NCBI GenBank assembly: GCA_964035575.1
Contig: OZ037835.1
Location: 2,159,001 to 2,223,000 of the forward strand
Direction: 5' to 3'
From: Rhynchopus sp. YZ270_cl-10
Taxonomy: Eukaryota; Euglenozoa; Diplonemea; Diplonemida; Diplonemidae
Length of the DNA stretch: 64,000 nucleotides
Under the pieces are notes generated by a model, which was not told the origin of the DNA, did not search any database, and was given only the letters and a program-made list of their open reading frames with translations. Of the stretch, positions 55,127-64,000 are shown in pieces (within the stretch, counting starts at the first letter, position 1; each line of letters begins with the position of its first letter). A program made the translations under genes and the position numbers.

Positions 55127-56761
55127 ATGGACGTAACCATCAAGGGGTACGATGACAACTTGCTCATGATCGAGGTGGGTGTGGATGACACAACGGAGAC
55201 GATGCGGCAGAAGGTGGCGTCTGCAGTGGGGTTGGCTGAGGACAGCTTCCACATGGGCTTCGGAGGGAAGGACGAAGGAGACGACATCACGCAGCTGAGT
55301 GCTGGGGACACAATCATCCTCACGAAAACTAAGAAGTACGCAGCCCGAGCAGAGCTTCATGCGTTGGGTGAGACCGACATCACTGCAGAGCGATTGGAGG
55401 AGGTGGAGGATCCTGAGGTGGCGTGTTTGCTTCTGCAGGCGGAGGTTGTGACTGTCATTCCGAATGACTTCTTGTCGGGTTCATCATTAACGAGGCTTGA
55501 TCTGAGTGCTGTGTCGTGTGTGACGGAAGTTGGTGATAGCTTTCTGTACGATTGCACAATGTTGACAAGCATCGACCTGTCAGGGTTGAGCAATGTGACG
55601 CGCATCGGCAGCTGCTTTCTCTACGACTGCGAAGGTTTAACCACTCTGGATCTTTCGCCACTCAGCAACGTAACAGAAGTCGGCAAGAGCTTTCTCTACG
55701 ACTGCAAAGGTTTAACCACTCTGGATCTTTCGCCACTCAGCAACTTGACGCGCATCGGTAGCTTCTTTCTCCACAGCTGCAAAGGTTTAACCACTCTGGA
55801 TCTTTCGCCACTCCGCCACGTGACAGAAGTCTGCGATAACTTTCTCTACGACTGCGAAGGTTTAACCACTCTGGATCTTTCAGCACTCAGCAATTTGACG
55901 CGCATCGGCAGCTGCTTTCTCTACGACTGCAAAGGCTTAACCACTCTGGATCTTTCGCCACTCAGCAACGTGTCAGAAGTCGGCAAGAGCTTTCTCTACG
56001 ACTGCAAAGGTTTAACCACTCTGGATCTTTCAGCACTCAGCAACTTGACGCGCATCGGTAGCTTCTTTCTCTCCAACTGCGAAGGTTTAACCACTCTGGA
56101 TCTTTCGCCACTCAGCAAAGTGAAAGAAGTCGGTGACTACTTTCTCTACGACTGCAAAGGCTTAACCACTCTGGATCTTTCGCCACTCAGCAACGTGACA
56201 GAAGTCGGCAAGAGCTTTCTCTCCGACTGCAAAGGTTTAACCACTCTGGATCTTTCAGCACTCAGCAATTTGACGCGCATCGGTAGCTGCTTTCTCCACA
56301 GCTGCAAAGGTTTAACCACTCTGGATCTTTCTGCACTCCGCAACGTGACAGAAGTCTGCGATAACTTTCTCTACGACTGCGAAGGTTTAACCACTCTGGA
56401 TCTTTCGCCACTCAGCAACGTGACAGAAGTCGGCAAGAGCTTTCTCTACGACTGCCAAGGTTTGACCACTCTGGATCTTTCACCACTCAGCAACGTGACA
56501 GAATTCGGTAACCACTTTCTCAGTAGCTGCAAAGGTTTAACCACTCTGGATCTTTCACCACTCTGCAGGGTTACGTTTATTGGTTCGGACTTTCTTACGT
56601 ACTGCACTTCGTTGAAGAGTATTCACCTTACCGGCTGCAGCAGTGCTGTGTCCGACGCAGTAAAGTGCAAGCTGAGCAAGCTTGTGGTTGAAGCACGTCC
56701 GAAACGCAGCAGAGACGAATCCCCCCAGCAAGCACACAAACGGCAGAGATCCGCACAATGA
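55127..56761 (+). CDS. Ubiquitin-like domain LRR protein 6 (intact)
   Basis: 544 residues. Ubl domain at 1-72 (MDVTIKGYDDNLLMIEV, TMRQKVASAVGL). Fifteen 25-residue repeats follow (GLTTLDLSPLSNVTEVGKSF, LYDCK) plus a cap. Repeats occur as a few nearly identical types (NVTEVGKSF, NLTRIGSCF, NVTEVCDNF). The pair NLTRIGS-F..HSCK then NVTEVCDNF occurs twice, seven units apart, a sign of block duplication or conversion. The C-terminal tail (EARPKRSRDESPQQ, KRQRSAQ) is a good bipartite-type nuclear signal candidate, unlike the CaaX-ending genes 1 and 4. No signal peptide; single exon; gene 5 is its nearest relative. Confidence 0.85.
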   Translation: MDVTIKGYDDNLLMIEVGVDDTTETMRQKVASAVGLAEDSFHMGFGGKDEGDDITQLSAGDTIILTKTKKYAARAELHALGETDITAERLEEVEDPEVACLLLQAEVVTVIPNDFLSGSSLTRLDLSAVSCVTEVGDSFLYDCTMLTSIDLSGLSNVTRIGSCFLYDCEGLTTLDLSPLSNVTEVGKSFLYDCKGLTTLDLSPLSNLTRIGSFFLHSCKGLTTLDLSPLRHVTEVCDNFLYDCEGLTTLDLSALSNLTRIGSCFLYDCKGLTTLDLSPLSNVSEVGKSFLYDCKGLTTLDLSALSNLTRIGSFFLSNCEGLTTLDLSPLSKVKEVGDYFLYDCKGLTTLDLSPLSNVTEVGKSFLSDCKGLTTLDLSALSNLTRIGSCFLHSCKGLTTLDLSALRNVTEVCDNFLYDCEGLTTLDLSPLSNVTEVGKSFLYDCQGLTTLDLSPLSNVTEFGNHFLSSCKGLTTLDLSPLCRVTFIGSDFLTYCTSLKSIHLTGCSSAVSDAVKCKLSKLVVEARPKRSRDESPQQAHKRQRSAQ

Positions 56762-57262
56762 CGATGAGGTGTGCTGCATAACGAGCTTCCTCAAGTCGCT
56801 CTTCCAGCGAAAGCAGACATGGTGGCAGTTTAGTGAGGACACATCAGTTGGCAAATGTTTGTTTAATGTTGATGAGGGTAGCATCGGTTTGTAATGTGGT
56901 CCATGTTTTTGTGGGAATTGTCAAGATCTTGATCACAAAGATGAAGATTTGGGCTGTGTAAAATGTTTGTCTTCTTTGCCTTGTCGGGTGTGCACTGTAT
57001 GTGAAACAACTGTGGATCTGCAGGTACGTGCTCTGATGTTTATTCAGTGTGGTGTGTTGTGGTTTTGTTATGTTTTTACGCTTTTTTACGTTAGTAGAAG
57101 AAGGGACCTTGCGAACATTCTTTCGCAGGTGGGTGCAAGCTGTCACCTTGCTCCTCGACTTCAATTCAACCAACACTGGGCCGGTCTTACGCACAGTGCC
57201 GTCGAGGGACGTACTGTTGGCAACTAACCTTCACACCTTTGCCCCCACTGTTTAGGATACGA
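56762..57262 (+). repeat. Conserved 3' module of LRR genes 5 and 6
   Basis: About 500 bp shared with 53224-53725, including GTGAAACAACTGTGGATCTG, TTAGTAGAAGAAGGGACC and CCAACACTGGGCCGGTC, ending TTTGCCCCCACTGTTTAGG. Related pieces lie inside the insertion at 45397-46140. Sequence after TTTAGGATACGAC differs between the two loci, marking the duplication edge. Confidence 0.8.
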
Positions 57263-57974
57263 CCAGGGGTCCTAAGAGTGGTAACTTTTACCACAGGCAT
57301 ATTGCTTACTTTGCCGGAAGTGGAAAAAAGCAAAACGGCGACCCTTTTTTTTTTTCCAGGCCGAAAAAAAATTTTCCCCCCGTTGAAAGCGGTCGTCGCG
57401 CGCTTCGCGCGCGCCTCCCTGCCAACCACAGAGGGTATTATATAGCCCAAGGTAGCCAAAGGTTCCTGGCGAAGCCACGGTACGCAACATTTCAAAAATC
57501 GCGCTTAAAATTGCACTATTTTACAGCCAAACTATGTCATGGGAAGGGTGTGCAAGCTTGCGCCGCAGGCGCACGGTACGCTACTTTTATGATTTTGCCA
57601 TATCCTTTTTCTCAATAAATGACGGCAGGAAACGGCGCGTTTGTCGCGTTGAAAACGCCGTTTTCTCGGGGAAAACGGCGCTTCGCCAATTTTGAAAACG
57701 GCGTTTTTTTGAAAGGCAGAACGGCGAAACGGCGTTTTCAAAAAAAAAAGTGTCACTTGTCGTTCCCTCACCCCCCTTCTTGTAGTTGTTTGATGCGTTG
57801 ACGCTTCCACACACACTAAAAATTACCTGTTGGTTGGTGGTGTTGCGGAGCACGGTTGGGTGAGTGAACGACGTGACACTTTCCGCTCACAAAGTAGTGT
57901 GCGTAAAAAAAATTGTAATTTTGGCCAAAAAGGCAAAACGGCGAAACGGCACTTAGCAATATGCCTGCTTTTAC
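57263..57974. other. Intergenic with AACGGCG repeats
   Basis: 57630-57740 contains seven or more AACGGCG or its relatives (AAAACGGCGTTTT, GGAAAACGGCGCTTCG), and AAAACGGCGAAACGGC appears again at 57925-57950. 57398-57415 is a CGCGCGCTTCGCGCGCG palindrome. 57555-57600 is copy 2 of the GCGCCGCAGGCGCACGG motif. No gene. Confidence 0.55.
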
Positions 57975-60814
57975 CACTTCTGACACGGATGCTGCCAGAT
58001 CTGGCCAGATCTCCAGATCTGGGCCTCCCAGATCTGGCCAGATCTGGAAATTTTTTTTTTTTTTTTGAAAAAAAAAATTTTCCCAGACGTCCCAGATCTG
58101 GCCAGATCTGGCCAGATCTGGCCACATCTGGGAGATCTGGGACGTCTGGGAAAATTTTTTTTTCCAGGTACCCCCAATGACATAACGAAGTATCGCTTGA
58201 AGTACCGTTCAATATACGTTGCTCGTGTGTGCAAGTTACGAAGTAGGACACACAAGGTATATCAAACGATAAATCAATCAGATAAACGTTACATCATTGG
58301 AAAATTGTTGGCACCGCCGCCCTGTCTTCGTATTTATTACGTCGACAGGCCAAACAGCGTTGGGCTCAGAAGAAGCAGTGCAAAACACTGGGGATCAACA
58401 TGAGAACCAACTCCCAACAACACAGGCTACCGAAGTAGCAGGTGGGGTGTTGCGGGTGTTTGGGGTGAAAGAAAATCGATTTTGGTAAGTTACAGCAGAA
58501 AATTCTTAAGTTTGCACAATTGAGAAGGGTGTTACCACTGCCTAATATTATTCGTACATGTGAACCGGTAAGGTCGAGAAGGGTGGACACGGCATACAAG
58601 TACAAGTACAAGTAAGACGTACCTTCTACAAAGGCTGAATTCGCAATTCTTAAGGGATTGAATTCAGCCCCCACGTGGTGTTTTTGAGAAAATCATTCCA
58701 TGGTATACAGCTAATGGTTCCCGAAGAATGATTCGCCCCTCCTCGTTCATGCAAACTTAAGAAAATTCTGAAGTAACTACAACCTGGCGTGCGGGTACAG
58801 ATGCATTGCTTTGTTCTTTCCTCAAAGTCATGTGTGATCTCTCGGGTCTGTACTAAAGTCAGTGTTTAGATAAGCATCCACTTGACTCGTTCTAACAACC
58901 GTTGAAATCTAGAACAAAACAATACACTGCCCCTTCTCACACCAAGCCGCCATGCTTCAAGAGCATGCCCTGGGCAAAAATTACTCTGACAAAAATTGGT
59001 TTTCTGGGGGAACGCAATATTTTCTTGTGCCTAGTCCTCCGCAAGAGCAGAGGACAGACTTTCCGGATCCCGAAGTCGAATTTCTTGCACTAGCTATGCT
59101 CCCTGGGTTAAATGGCTATAGCAGTGACTGACTAAGAGGTTCATAATAATTAGGGTGGTCTATGGGGTGGGTTAATGGAAAAGTTGGTATATAAACCCGA
59201 CTTTTACGATCGCCACCTGGTTTTCAAATAATTGCACCAGCTCTTCCGTCGGCACTGCTTCGCTGTCACGATGAAGGGTCGTCGGTTCGGGTACCTGTTA
59301 AGAGAAATTGAATGTAAAAGTAGAGACTACAACAAAAAAACAAACAAACAAACAAGAAGCCGCCCCGTACCCCTTAAACGTAAAAGTGACATTTTTGTTG
59401 ACAAAAAAAAAAAAAAATAGCTAAAAAATAGCGGACATGTCGAAAAGGGAGAAAACCGGGGGGGTTAAAAACATACCTTGCACTCGGCCCACTCTCCAGG
59501 TACAAAGAACATCACTGCATGACAAACCCACTACTACAATAGAAAATAACTATTTTTTACCGAACAGAAAGGTCGTTTTTTTTGATGAGTGTTTTCTGAG
59601 TGCACACTCAGTGGGGACAAAATGCAACACTTACCGAAAAAATTCTCCAATCGGACAAAAACCTTTCTAAACACCCAAAAAAAACACCTCAGTCCACATC
59701 CGCTGGGGTCGCGAGATGGAAATATATGGTTTTACAGCTTTTGGGGGGTCTAGCGTGGGTCCCAGATGCATTTTGCAACGGGTCTGTGTGTGTGTGTGTG
59801 CCTCAACCGCTTCACAGTACCCTTTTTTGTAACTGAAAACGACGCATCCTGTACCTAAGTGCACTGAAGCCTTGCTTGCGTCCTCCTTCGTGGTTTTGGG
59901 CGTTCGCATGCGAGAATCATTATCGCATTCGCACATGTAATTCTCGCATCATCACGGAGAGGATTTTAGCGTTACGTGACCACAAAAAAAGTGCACAAAA
60001 TTAGTTTGGTCAAAAATCACCTTGCGAAAAAGTACCCAAAAAGCACGGCTATAAAAACGCTAAGGAAAAATCGATATTCATTTTTTGGGCAGAGAAGTGC
60101 GTTTTAGGCGCCCACAGATGGTCAAAACATCAAAATTTTTGTGTTTTTGGCATCTTTGGACACCCAAGGACCCACTATCAGGGGTGAATTTTTTTTGCCT
60201 GAGATTTGCCTTTGCCAAAAATCGAAAAAAAAAATTATGAAGGAAATTGCTAAGAAAAAGTCGAAATTGTGGGCCCCTGTAGTGCATATGGCGGTACCCC
60301 AGATCGTCAAAACACCCGACTCTTGCGTTTTTTTGCACTTTTTTGGTGCACAAAAACCCTACTCAGGGGTCAAAATTTTCCCGGGAAAAAAATTTTTTTT
60401 TTCGAGATTTTTCAAAAATCGACTTGTCTTTGGTAAAAACCACGAAATTTCGGGTGCGCGAAACCACGTTTTAGACCCCCACAGATGCTCAAAAGTGTCA
60501 AATTTTGCTTTTAACGGCCTCAAATCGTCGAAATTAGCCCTATATAGGGGCGAAAAAAAAAATTCGAGAGTCCCTTTCCCTGGGAGACAATAGCCAGAAA
60601 TCTGAGAAAAAAAAAAAAAAAAGGCCAGATTTCCAGATCTGGCCAGATCTGGCCAGATCTGGGGTTTTTTTTTTTTTTTTGAAAAAAAAAATTTCCCAGA
60701 TTCCCAGATCTGTCCAGATCTGGAAACAAGATCTCCACATCTGGAAAACGAGCCAGATCTGGGAAATTGGCCCCCAAATCTGGCCAGATCTGGCAGCATC
60801 CGTGTTCTGAAGTG
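57975..60814. mobile_element. 2.84-kb element with CCAGATCTGG-based TIRs
   Basis: The left end CACTTCTGACACGGATGCTG then CCAGATCTGGCCAGAT is mirrored at the right by ATCTGGCCAGATCTGGCAGC, ATCCGTGTTCTGAAGTG. Both ends continue as clusters of the 10-bp palindrome CCAGATCTGG (57990-58160, 60625-60795) around opposed A and T runs. The interior block 58310-59132 is homologous to the inside of the element at 35442-37309. It includes an open frame near 58994-59134 ending PDPEVEFLALAMLPGLNGYS. The right third holds about 180-bp tandem repeats. No transposase identified. Confidence 0.7.
60093..60560 (+). repeat. Diverged tandem repeat of about 180 bp, three units
   Basis: Each unit contains CCCACAGATGGTCAAAACA-like sequence, then (C)ACTATCAGGGGTGAATTTTT-like sequence, then CGAGATTTTTCAAAAATCG-like sequence. 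Units start near 60110, 60290 and 60478. Satellite-like, inside the 57975-60814 element. Confidence 0.6.
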
Positions 60815-60857
60815 ACCTTTTTTATTTTTTTGAAATCCGAAGGTCACTTCGAAGTGA

Positions 60858-61103
60858 CCTTAGCTCCTTAGCTCCTTAGCTCCTTAGCTCCTTAGCTCCT
60901 TAGCTCCTTAGCTCCTTAGCTCCTTAGCTCCTTAGCTCCTTAGCTCCTTAGCTCCTTAGCTCCTTAGCTCCTTAGCTCCTTAGCTCCTTAGCTCCTTAGC
61001 TCCTTAGCTCCTTAGCTCCTTAGCTCCTTAGCTCCTTAGCTCCTTAGCTCCTTAGCTCCTTAGCTCCTTAGCTCCTTAGCTCCTTAGCTCCTTAGCTCCT
61101 TAA
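60858..61103 (+). repeat. 8-bp minisatellite CTCCTTAG, about 30 units
   Basis: A perfect run of CTCCTTAG, preceded by the palindrome AGGTCACTTCGAAGTGACCT (60840-60859). Confidence 0.97.
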
Positions 61104-61124
61104 AAAGAAGTGTACACCTATCCG

Positions 61125-61230
61125 GGGACCATTTTTTACAAAGGGGACCATTTTTTACAGGGGACCATTTTTTACAGGGGACCATTTTTTACAGGGGACC
61201 ATTTTTTACAAGGGGACCATTTTTTACACA
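61125..61230 (+). repeat. Six copies of GGGGACCATTTTTTACA
   Basis: Units of about 17-19 bp; only the number of A/G between units varies. Confidence 0.95.
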
Positions 61231-61439
61231 TTACAACACACTTGTCCTTTCTTTTTACCCTCCCTCCCTCCCCCTTTCCTTTGTTTTATTGTGAGCCTTC
61301 ACGCCTCCACGGGGCGGTCCCTGGGCAACGGTAGAGGAGTGCAGGCCGGCGAAGCGCAAGGCGTAGTGTGTCTTGTCCTTCTTTGTTTTCGTTTTTTGGT
61401 TTTTGCTTTTTTAAAAATGAGGAGGAAGGCCCTTTTGGG

Positions 61440-61750
61440 GGCGTTGTGGGTGGTGCTGCATGTCTGCATCAGCAGCAGCAGCAGGAGCTACACCAGCAGC
61501 AACAACAAGAGCAGCAACAGCAGCAACAGCAGCAACAGCAGCAACAGCAGCAACAGCAGCAACAGCAGCATATACTACACCAGCTGCAACTGCAGCTTGT
61601 CCGTCAGGCGGTTAGGAAGATAGCAGGGGAGGCCGGATACTGCGACACCTGGGGCAAGACCAGCGCGGTCATCGTCGTTCGGGAAGGCAGGGTCAGCTGG
61701 GGAACCCCTTCTCGGGATCAGCTGGAGGAGGAGGTGCAGTGTTGTGGCAG
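61440..61750 (+). CDS. Gln-rich coding fragment, uncertain
   Basis: A CAG/CAA run (61475-61575) in one frame gives poly-Gln, followed by HILHQLQLQLVRQAVRKIAG, EAGYCDTWGKTSAVIVVRE and GRVSWGTPSRDQLEEEV. These have normal protein composition. The frame then enters a T-rich repeat. It may be an exon of an unrecognised gene or a relic; no start is clear (in-frame ATG at 61368 lies in T-rich DNA). Confidence 0.25.
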
Positions 61751-61759
61751 TGTCTTTTT

Positions 61760-61860
61760 TGTGTCTTTTTTGATGTGTCTTTTTTGGTCTTTTTTGGTCT
61801 TTTTTGGTCTTTTTTGGTCTTTTTTGCCAGCATTTTCGGTCTTTTTTGGTCTTTTTTGAG
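61760..61860 (+). repeat. TTTTTTGGTC tandem repeat
   Basis: About seven imperfect copies of a 10-bp unit, TTTTTTGGTC or TTTTTTGTGTC. Confidence 0.9.
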
Positions 61861-61986
61861 CGCACGTTTTTGGGGTTATGGTGCTTATGAGCCCATGGAG
61901 CTGAGCTGAAAAGGGATCCCGCAAACATCACAAACACCCACACTTACAGAGTATCAACACAGACTAATCAGGGGAATAATAATAAA

Positions 61987-64000
61987 ATGCCAGGGAGGAA
62001 GAGCTGCTGGAGCCGCGAGGAGTACGTGGAGGTGACGGAGAACGAGGTTGACTACCTCGAGTGCAAGGGGGAGGGCTGCGGGTACAGGTTGGCGAAGAAC
62101 GGCATTTCAGCCACACGGATGAAGAAGCACATCGTGGAGGACTGCCCGAAGAAGAGTGACAGGGCGAAACAGAGGATCGAAGAGGAAGAAGAGCGGGCGA
62201 AAAGATCCCGCTCCGACACGACGGCACCGGCTGAAGCGCCTGCTGCAAAGAGGGCGAAGCTCGAAAAGAGCCAAACCCGCATCCCCTGCATCCCTGCACC
62301 GAACGCGAAGGAGATCGAGGAGATGCATCTCGCCTGGGCGAAGTTCGTGTTCGCCGCAGGGGTGCCCTTCTCGGTAGTCGATAGTCCACTTTTTATTGAG
62401 GCCATGATGGCAACGAGACCAGGGCTAAAAAAAGAACACATACCCAGCCGACACGTCATCTCCACAACTTTGCTGGACAAGGTGCACACCACCATCTGTG
62501 TTCCGAAGTTTGATAAGCTCGCAAAAAACGAGCACATCTCCCTCCAGTCGGACACCTGGAAAAATTCGCGAGCAGAAAAAGTTTTTGCGTGCGCCGGAAC
62601 AGCAGGGGAGCAGGCAGGATTGATCGTGAACAGCGGGATCTTACAACAAAAACAACACAACGCGCAGGAGCTTCTTTCACACCTCACGCAAACACCAGAA
62701 AAATTTCAAAAAAAAGCTGTTGCACTCATTTCAGATGGAGATACGACAGCTACCAAGGCAAACAAACTCTTCAAAGCCGAACTAAAAAAAAAGAACATTG
62801 ACGTGCACACCATTGTCTGCGCTGCCCATACTGTACAACGCATGGTGAATGACTGTCTCGGGACCAAGAAATCCAAAGGCAACGAAACGGGACAGGAATT
62901 CAACTACGTGACAAAGTTGCTGAACAGCGTTGTAGCGTCTCTGAAGAATGTTGACTACCTCAGGGCTGTTTTGAAGGAAAAACAGACTGAACTGAGTCAG
63001 CGAACGAACGCGCCAAAGCTTATGGCGATTACCAGATGGACTACAACGTCAAAGCTGTTCGACTTCGTCGCGCAATACCGAGAGGCTCTGTTGCTTGTTG
63101 CCGATGATGAGGAAGCACTCGCCCGCTGCCCAGATATTCTTAAAGTCTGCAACAGCATGCCTCTGATTCGCGCGATTCACAAATTTGTGGAGAAGGCTGG
63201 TGTTGTGGTCAACTTGTTGCAGTCGGATTCGTGTAGGATTGGGTTTGTGATTCCGCTTCTTGAGCAAGCTCTGAGTGCAGCAAAAGAGACGAAGGCAGCT
63301 TTGGCAACGGTGGAAGACAAACAGAAAATGGAGAACGTTATTAAAAAAATCCAAGTGCGTGTTTCTCGCTACATCACTCACGAGGACGGTGTTTTCTCCG
63401 CTGCGACTCTTCTCAACCCATTTTTTCAGGTATACTTCAGCCATATTGATCCCAACAACAACAACAATCACACAGGTGTACAAAGAAGCAAAGGACCTGC
63501 CAGCAAAACACCCGCTGACCAAACTGGCAGGTTGGGCTCCGTGTGCAGAGGTGAAGAAGAACGCCTCTGCCTACCTCAAAAAACTGGGGGGCGCGGCACT
63601 GTCGGCGTGTCTGATCGAGTTTCGCACTGCATCCGGCATTTTTGCAAATGACGGGATGTGGGATCTTGCGAAGACCAAGACACCAGAGGAGTGGTGGAGG
63701 ATATTCTTGCTGGAGGTGCAGAGCGATGGAGGGAGCGAGAAAGACGTGAAGCTCTGCAGGATTGGGTACAGAGTGTCGGGGATCCGAGCCTCGAGTGCCG
63801 AACTCGAACGGCAATTCAGCACAATGGGCTGGATGTCGCAGTTGCGGAGGAATCGACTCCTCTCGGCGCGAGTGACGAAGCTGACGCAGATTCACAGTTG
63901 CCTCCGCACTGGCAAAGGTGACTCCTGGTTTGAAATCGAGGGTGCCAAACCAGGAGAACCTGTGATTGACTGCGACGCAGAAGCAGAAGCAGAAGCTCCT
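61987..64000 (+). CDS. hAT-superfamily transposase (BED finger, DUF659), open at window end
   Basis: Exon 1 61987-63429 (481 codons), intron 63430-63475 (46 nt, GTATAC...CACACAG, phase 0), exon 2 from 63476 open to the window edge (175 codons). BED-type zinc finger near residues 22-56 (C-x4-C, then H-x4-C). DUF659-like RNase H-fold region at about 115-300: GVPFSVVDSPLF, LQSDTWKNSR and ALISDGDTT supply the two Asp, and CAAHTVQR is the C-x2-H motif. The hAT C-terminal dimerisation region lies in exon 2: SSAELERQFSTMG with the catalytic Glu region, then RRNRLLSARVTKLTQIH. Reading through the intron would give a non-homologous tail. All key residues seem present, so the gene may be active. The 3' end and right terminus lie outside the window. 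Confidence 0.85.

Noticed and set aside
60858-61103. Possible telomeric or CRISPR repeat (CTCCTTAG)n
   Set aside because: Interstitial, perfect, no spacers, and not a known telomere motif; kept as minisatellite.
63430-63651. Read-through C-terminus of the hAT ORF (PNNNNNHTG...)
   Set aside because: The hAT C-terminal domain is in the frame reached by removing a 46-nt GT-AG intron, so the read-through tail is not the real product.

Overview
The window is nuclear DNA of a protist-like eukaryote. Compact, mostly intronless, GC-rich genes sit in long T/A-rich intergenic DNA full of repeats. There are no bacterial operons or Shine-Dalgarno sites. One receptor cyclase has a catalytic domain that reads like those of trypanosomatid and fungal adenylyl cyclases. 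Conventional GT-AG introns are implied in two genes, and both have one of exactly 46 nt. A euglenozoan or other excavate-type flagellate is my best guess, but this is weak inference.

Layout. 1-6175: GC-rich minisatellites, dispersed repeats and one probable spliced coiled-coil gene (2701-3599). 6176-18155: a tandem array of four 2.7-3.7 kb units, each with an almost identical 219-residue gene that may be scramblase/tubby-C-like. 18696-19670: an intact membrane fatty-acid/sterol hydroxylase. 21445-22388: a TIR element with a decayed tyrosine-recombinase fragment, and a foldback repeat. 23064-26228: an intact receptor adenylyl cyclase with a bacterial-type solute-binding ectodomain. 26431-37309: mostly mobile and repetitive DNA (three TIR elements, an AAAAC microsatellite, an 18S rRNA-like scrap, stem-loops sharing one loop sequence).

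38120-57262: a cluster of Ubiquitin-like plus 25-residue LRR genes. Three are intact (38483, 48697, 55127), one is frameshifted (52119), one is a short fragment (40504) and one is split by a 2.17 kb insertion (44792-48313). A second receptor protein with a degenerate cyclase domain (41431-44028) lies inside the cluster. 57975-60814: a TIR element built on CCAGATCTGG palindromes. 60858-61860: minisatellites and a Gln-rich reading frame. 61987-64000: a hAT transposase gene with one 46-nt intron, running off the window.

Common themes are sensing (two membrane receptors with cyclase-fold domains), a young expanding Ubl-LRR family whose C-termini suggest different cellular addresses, and many short inverted-repeat elements, some with clear target duplications. 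All homology statements come from reading the sequence by eye; no database search was run.
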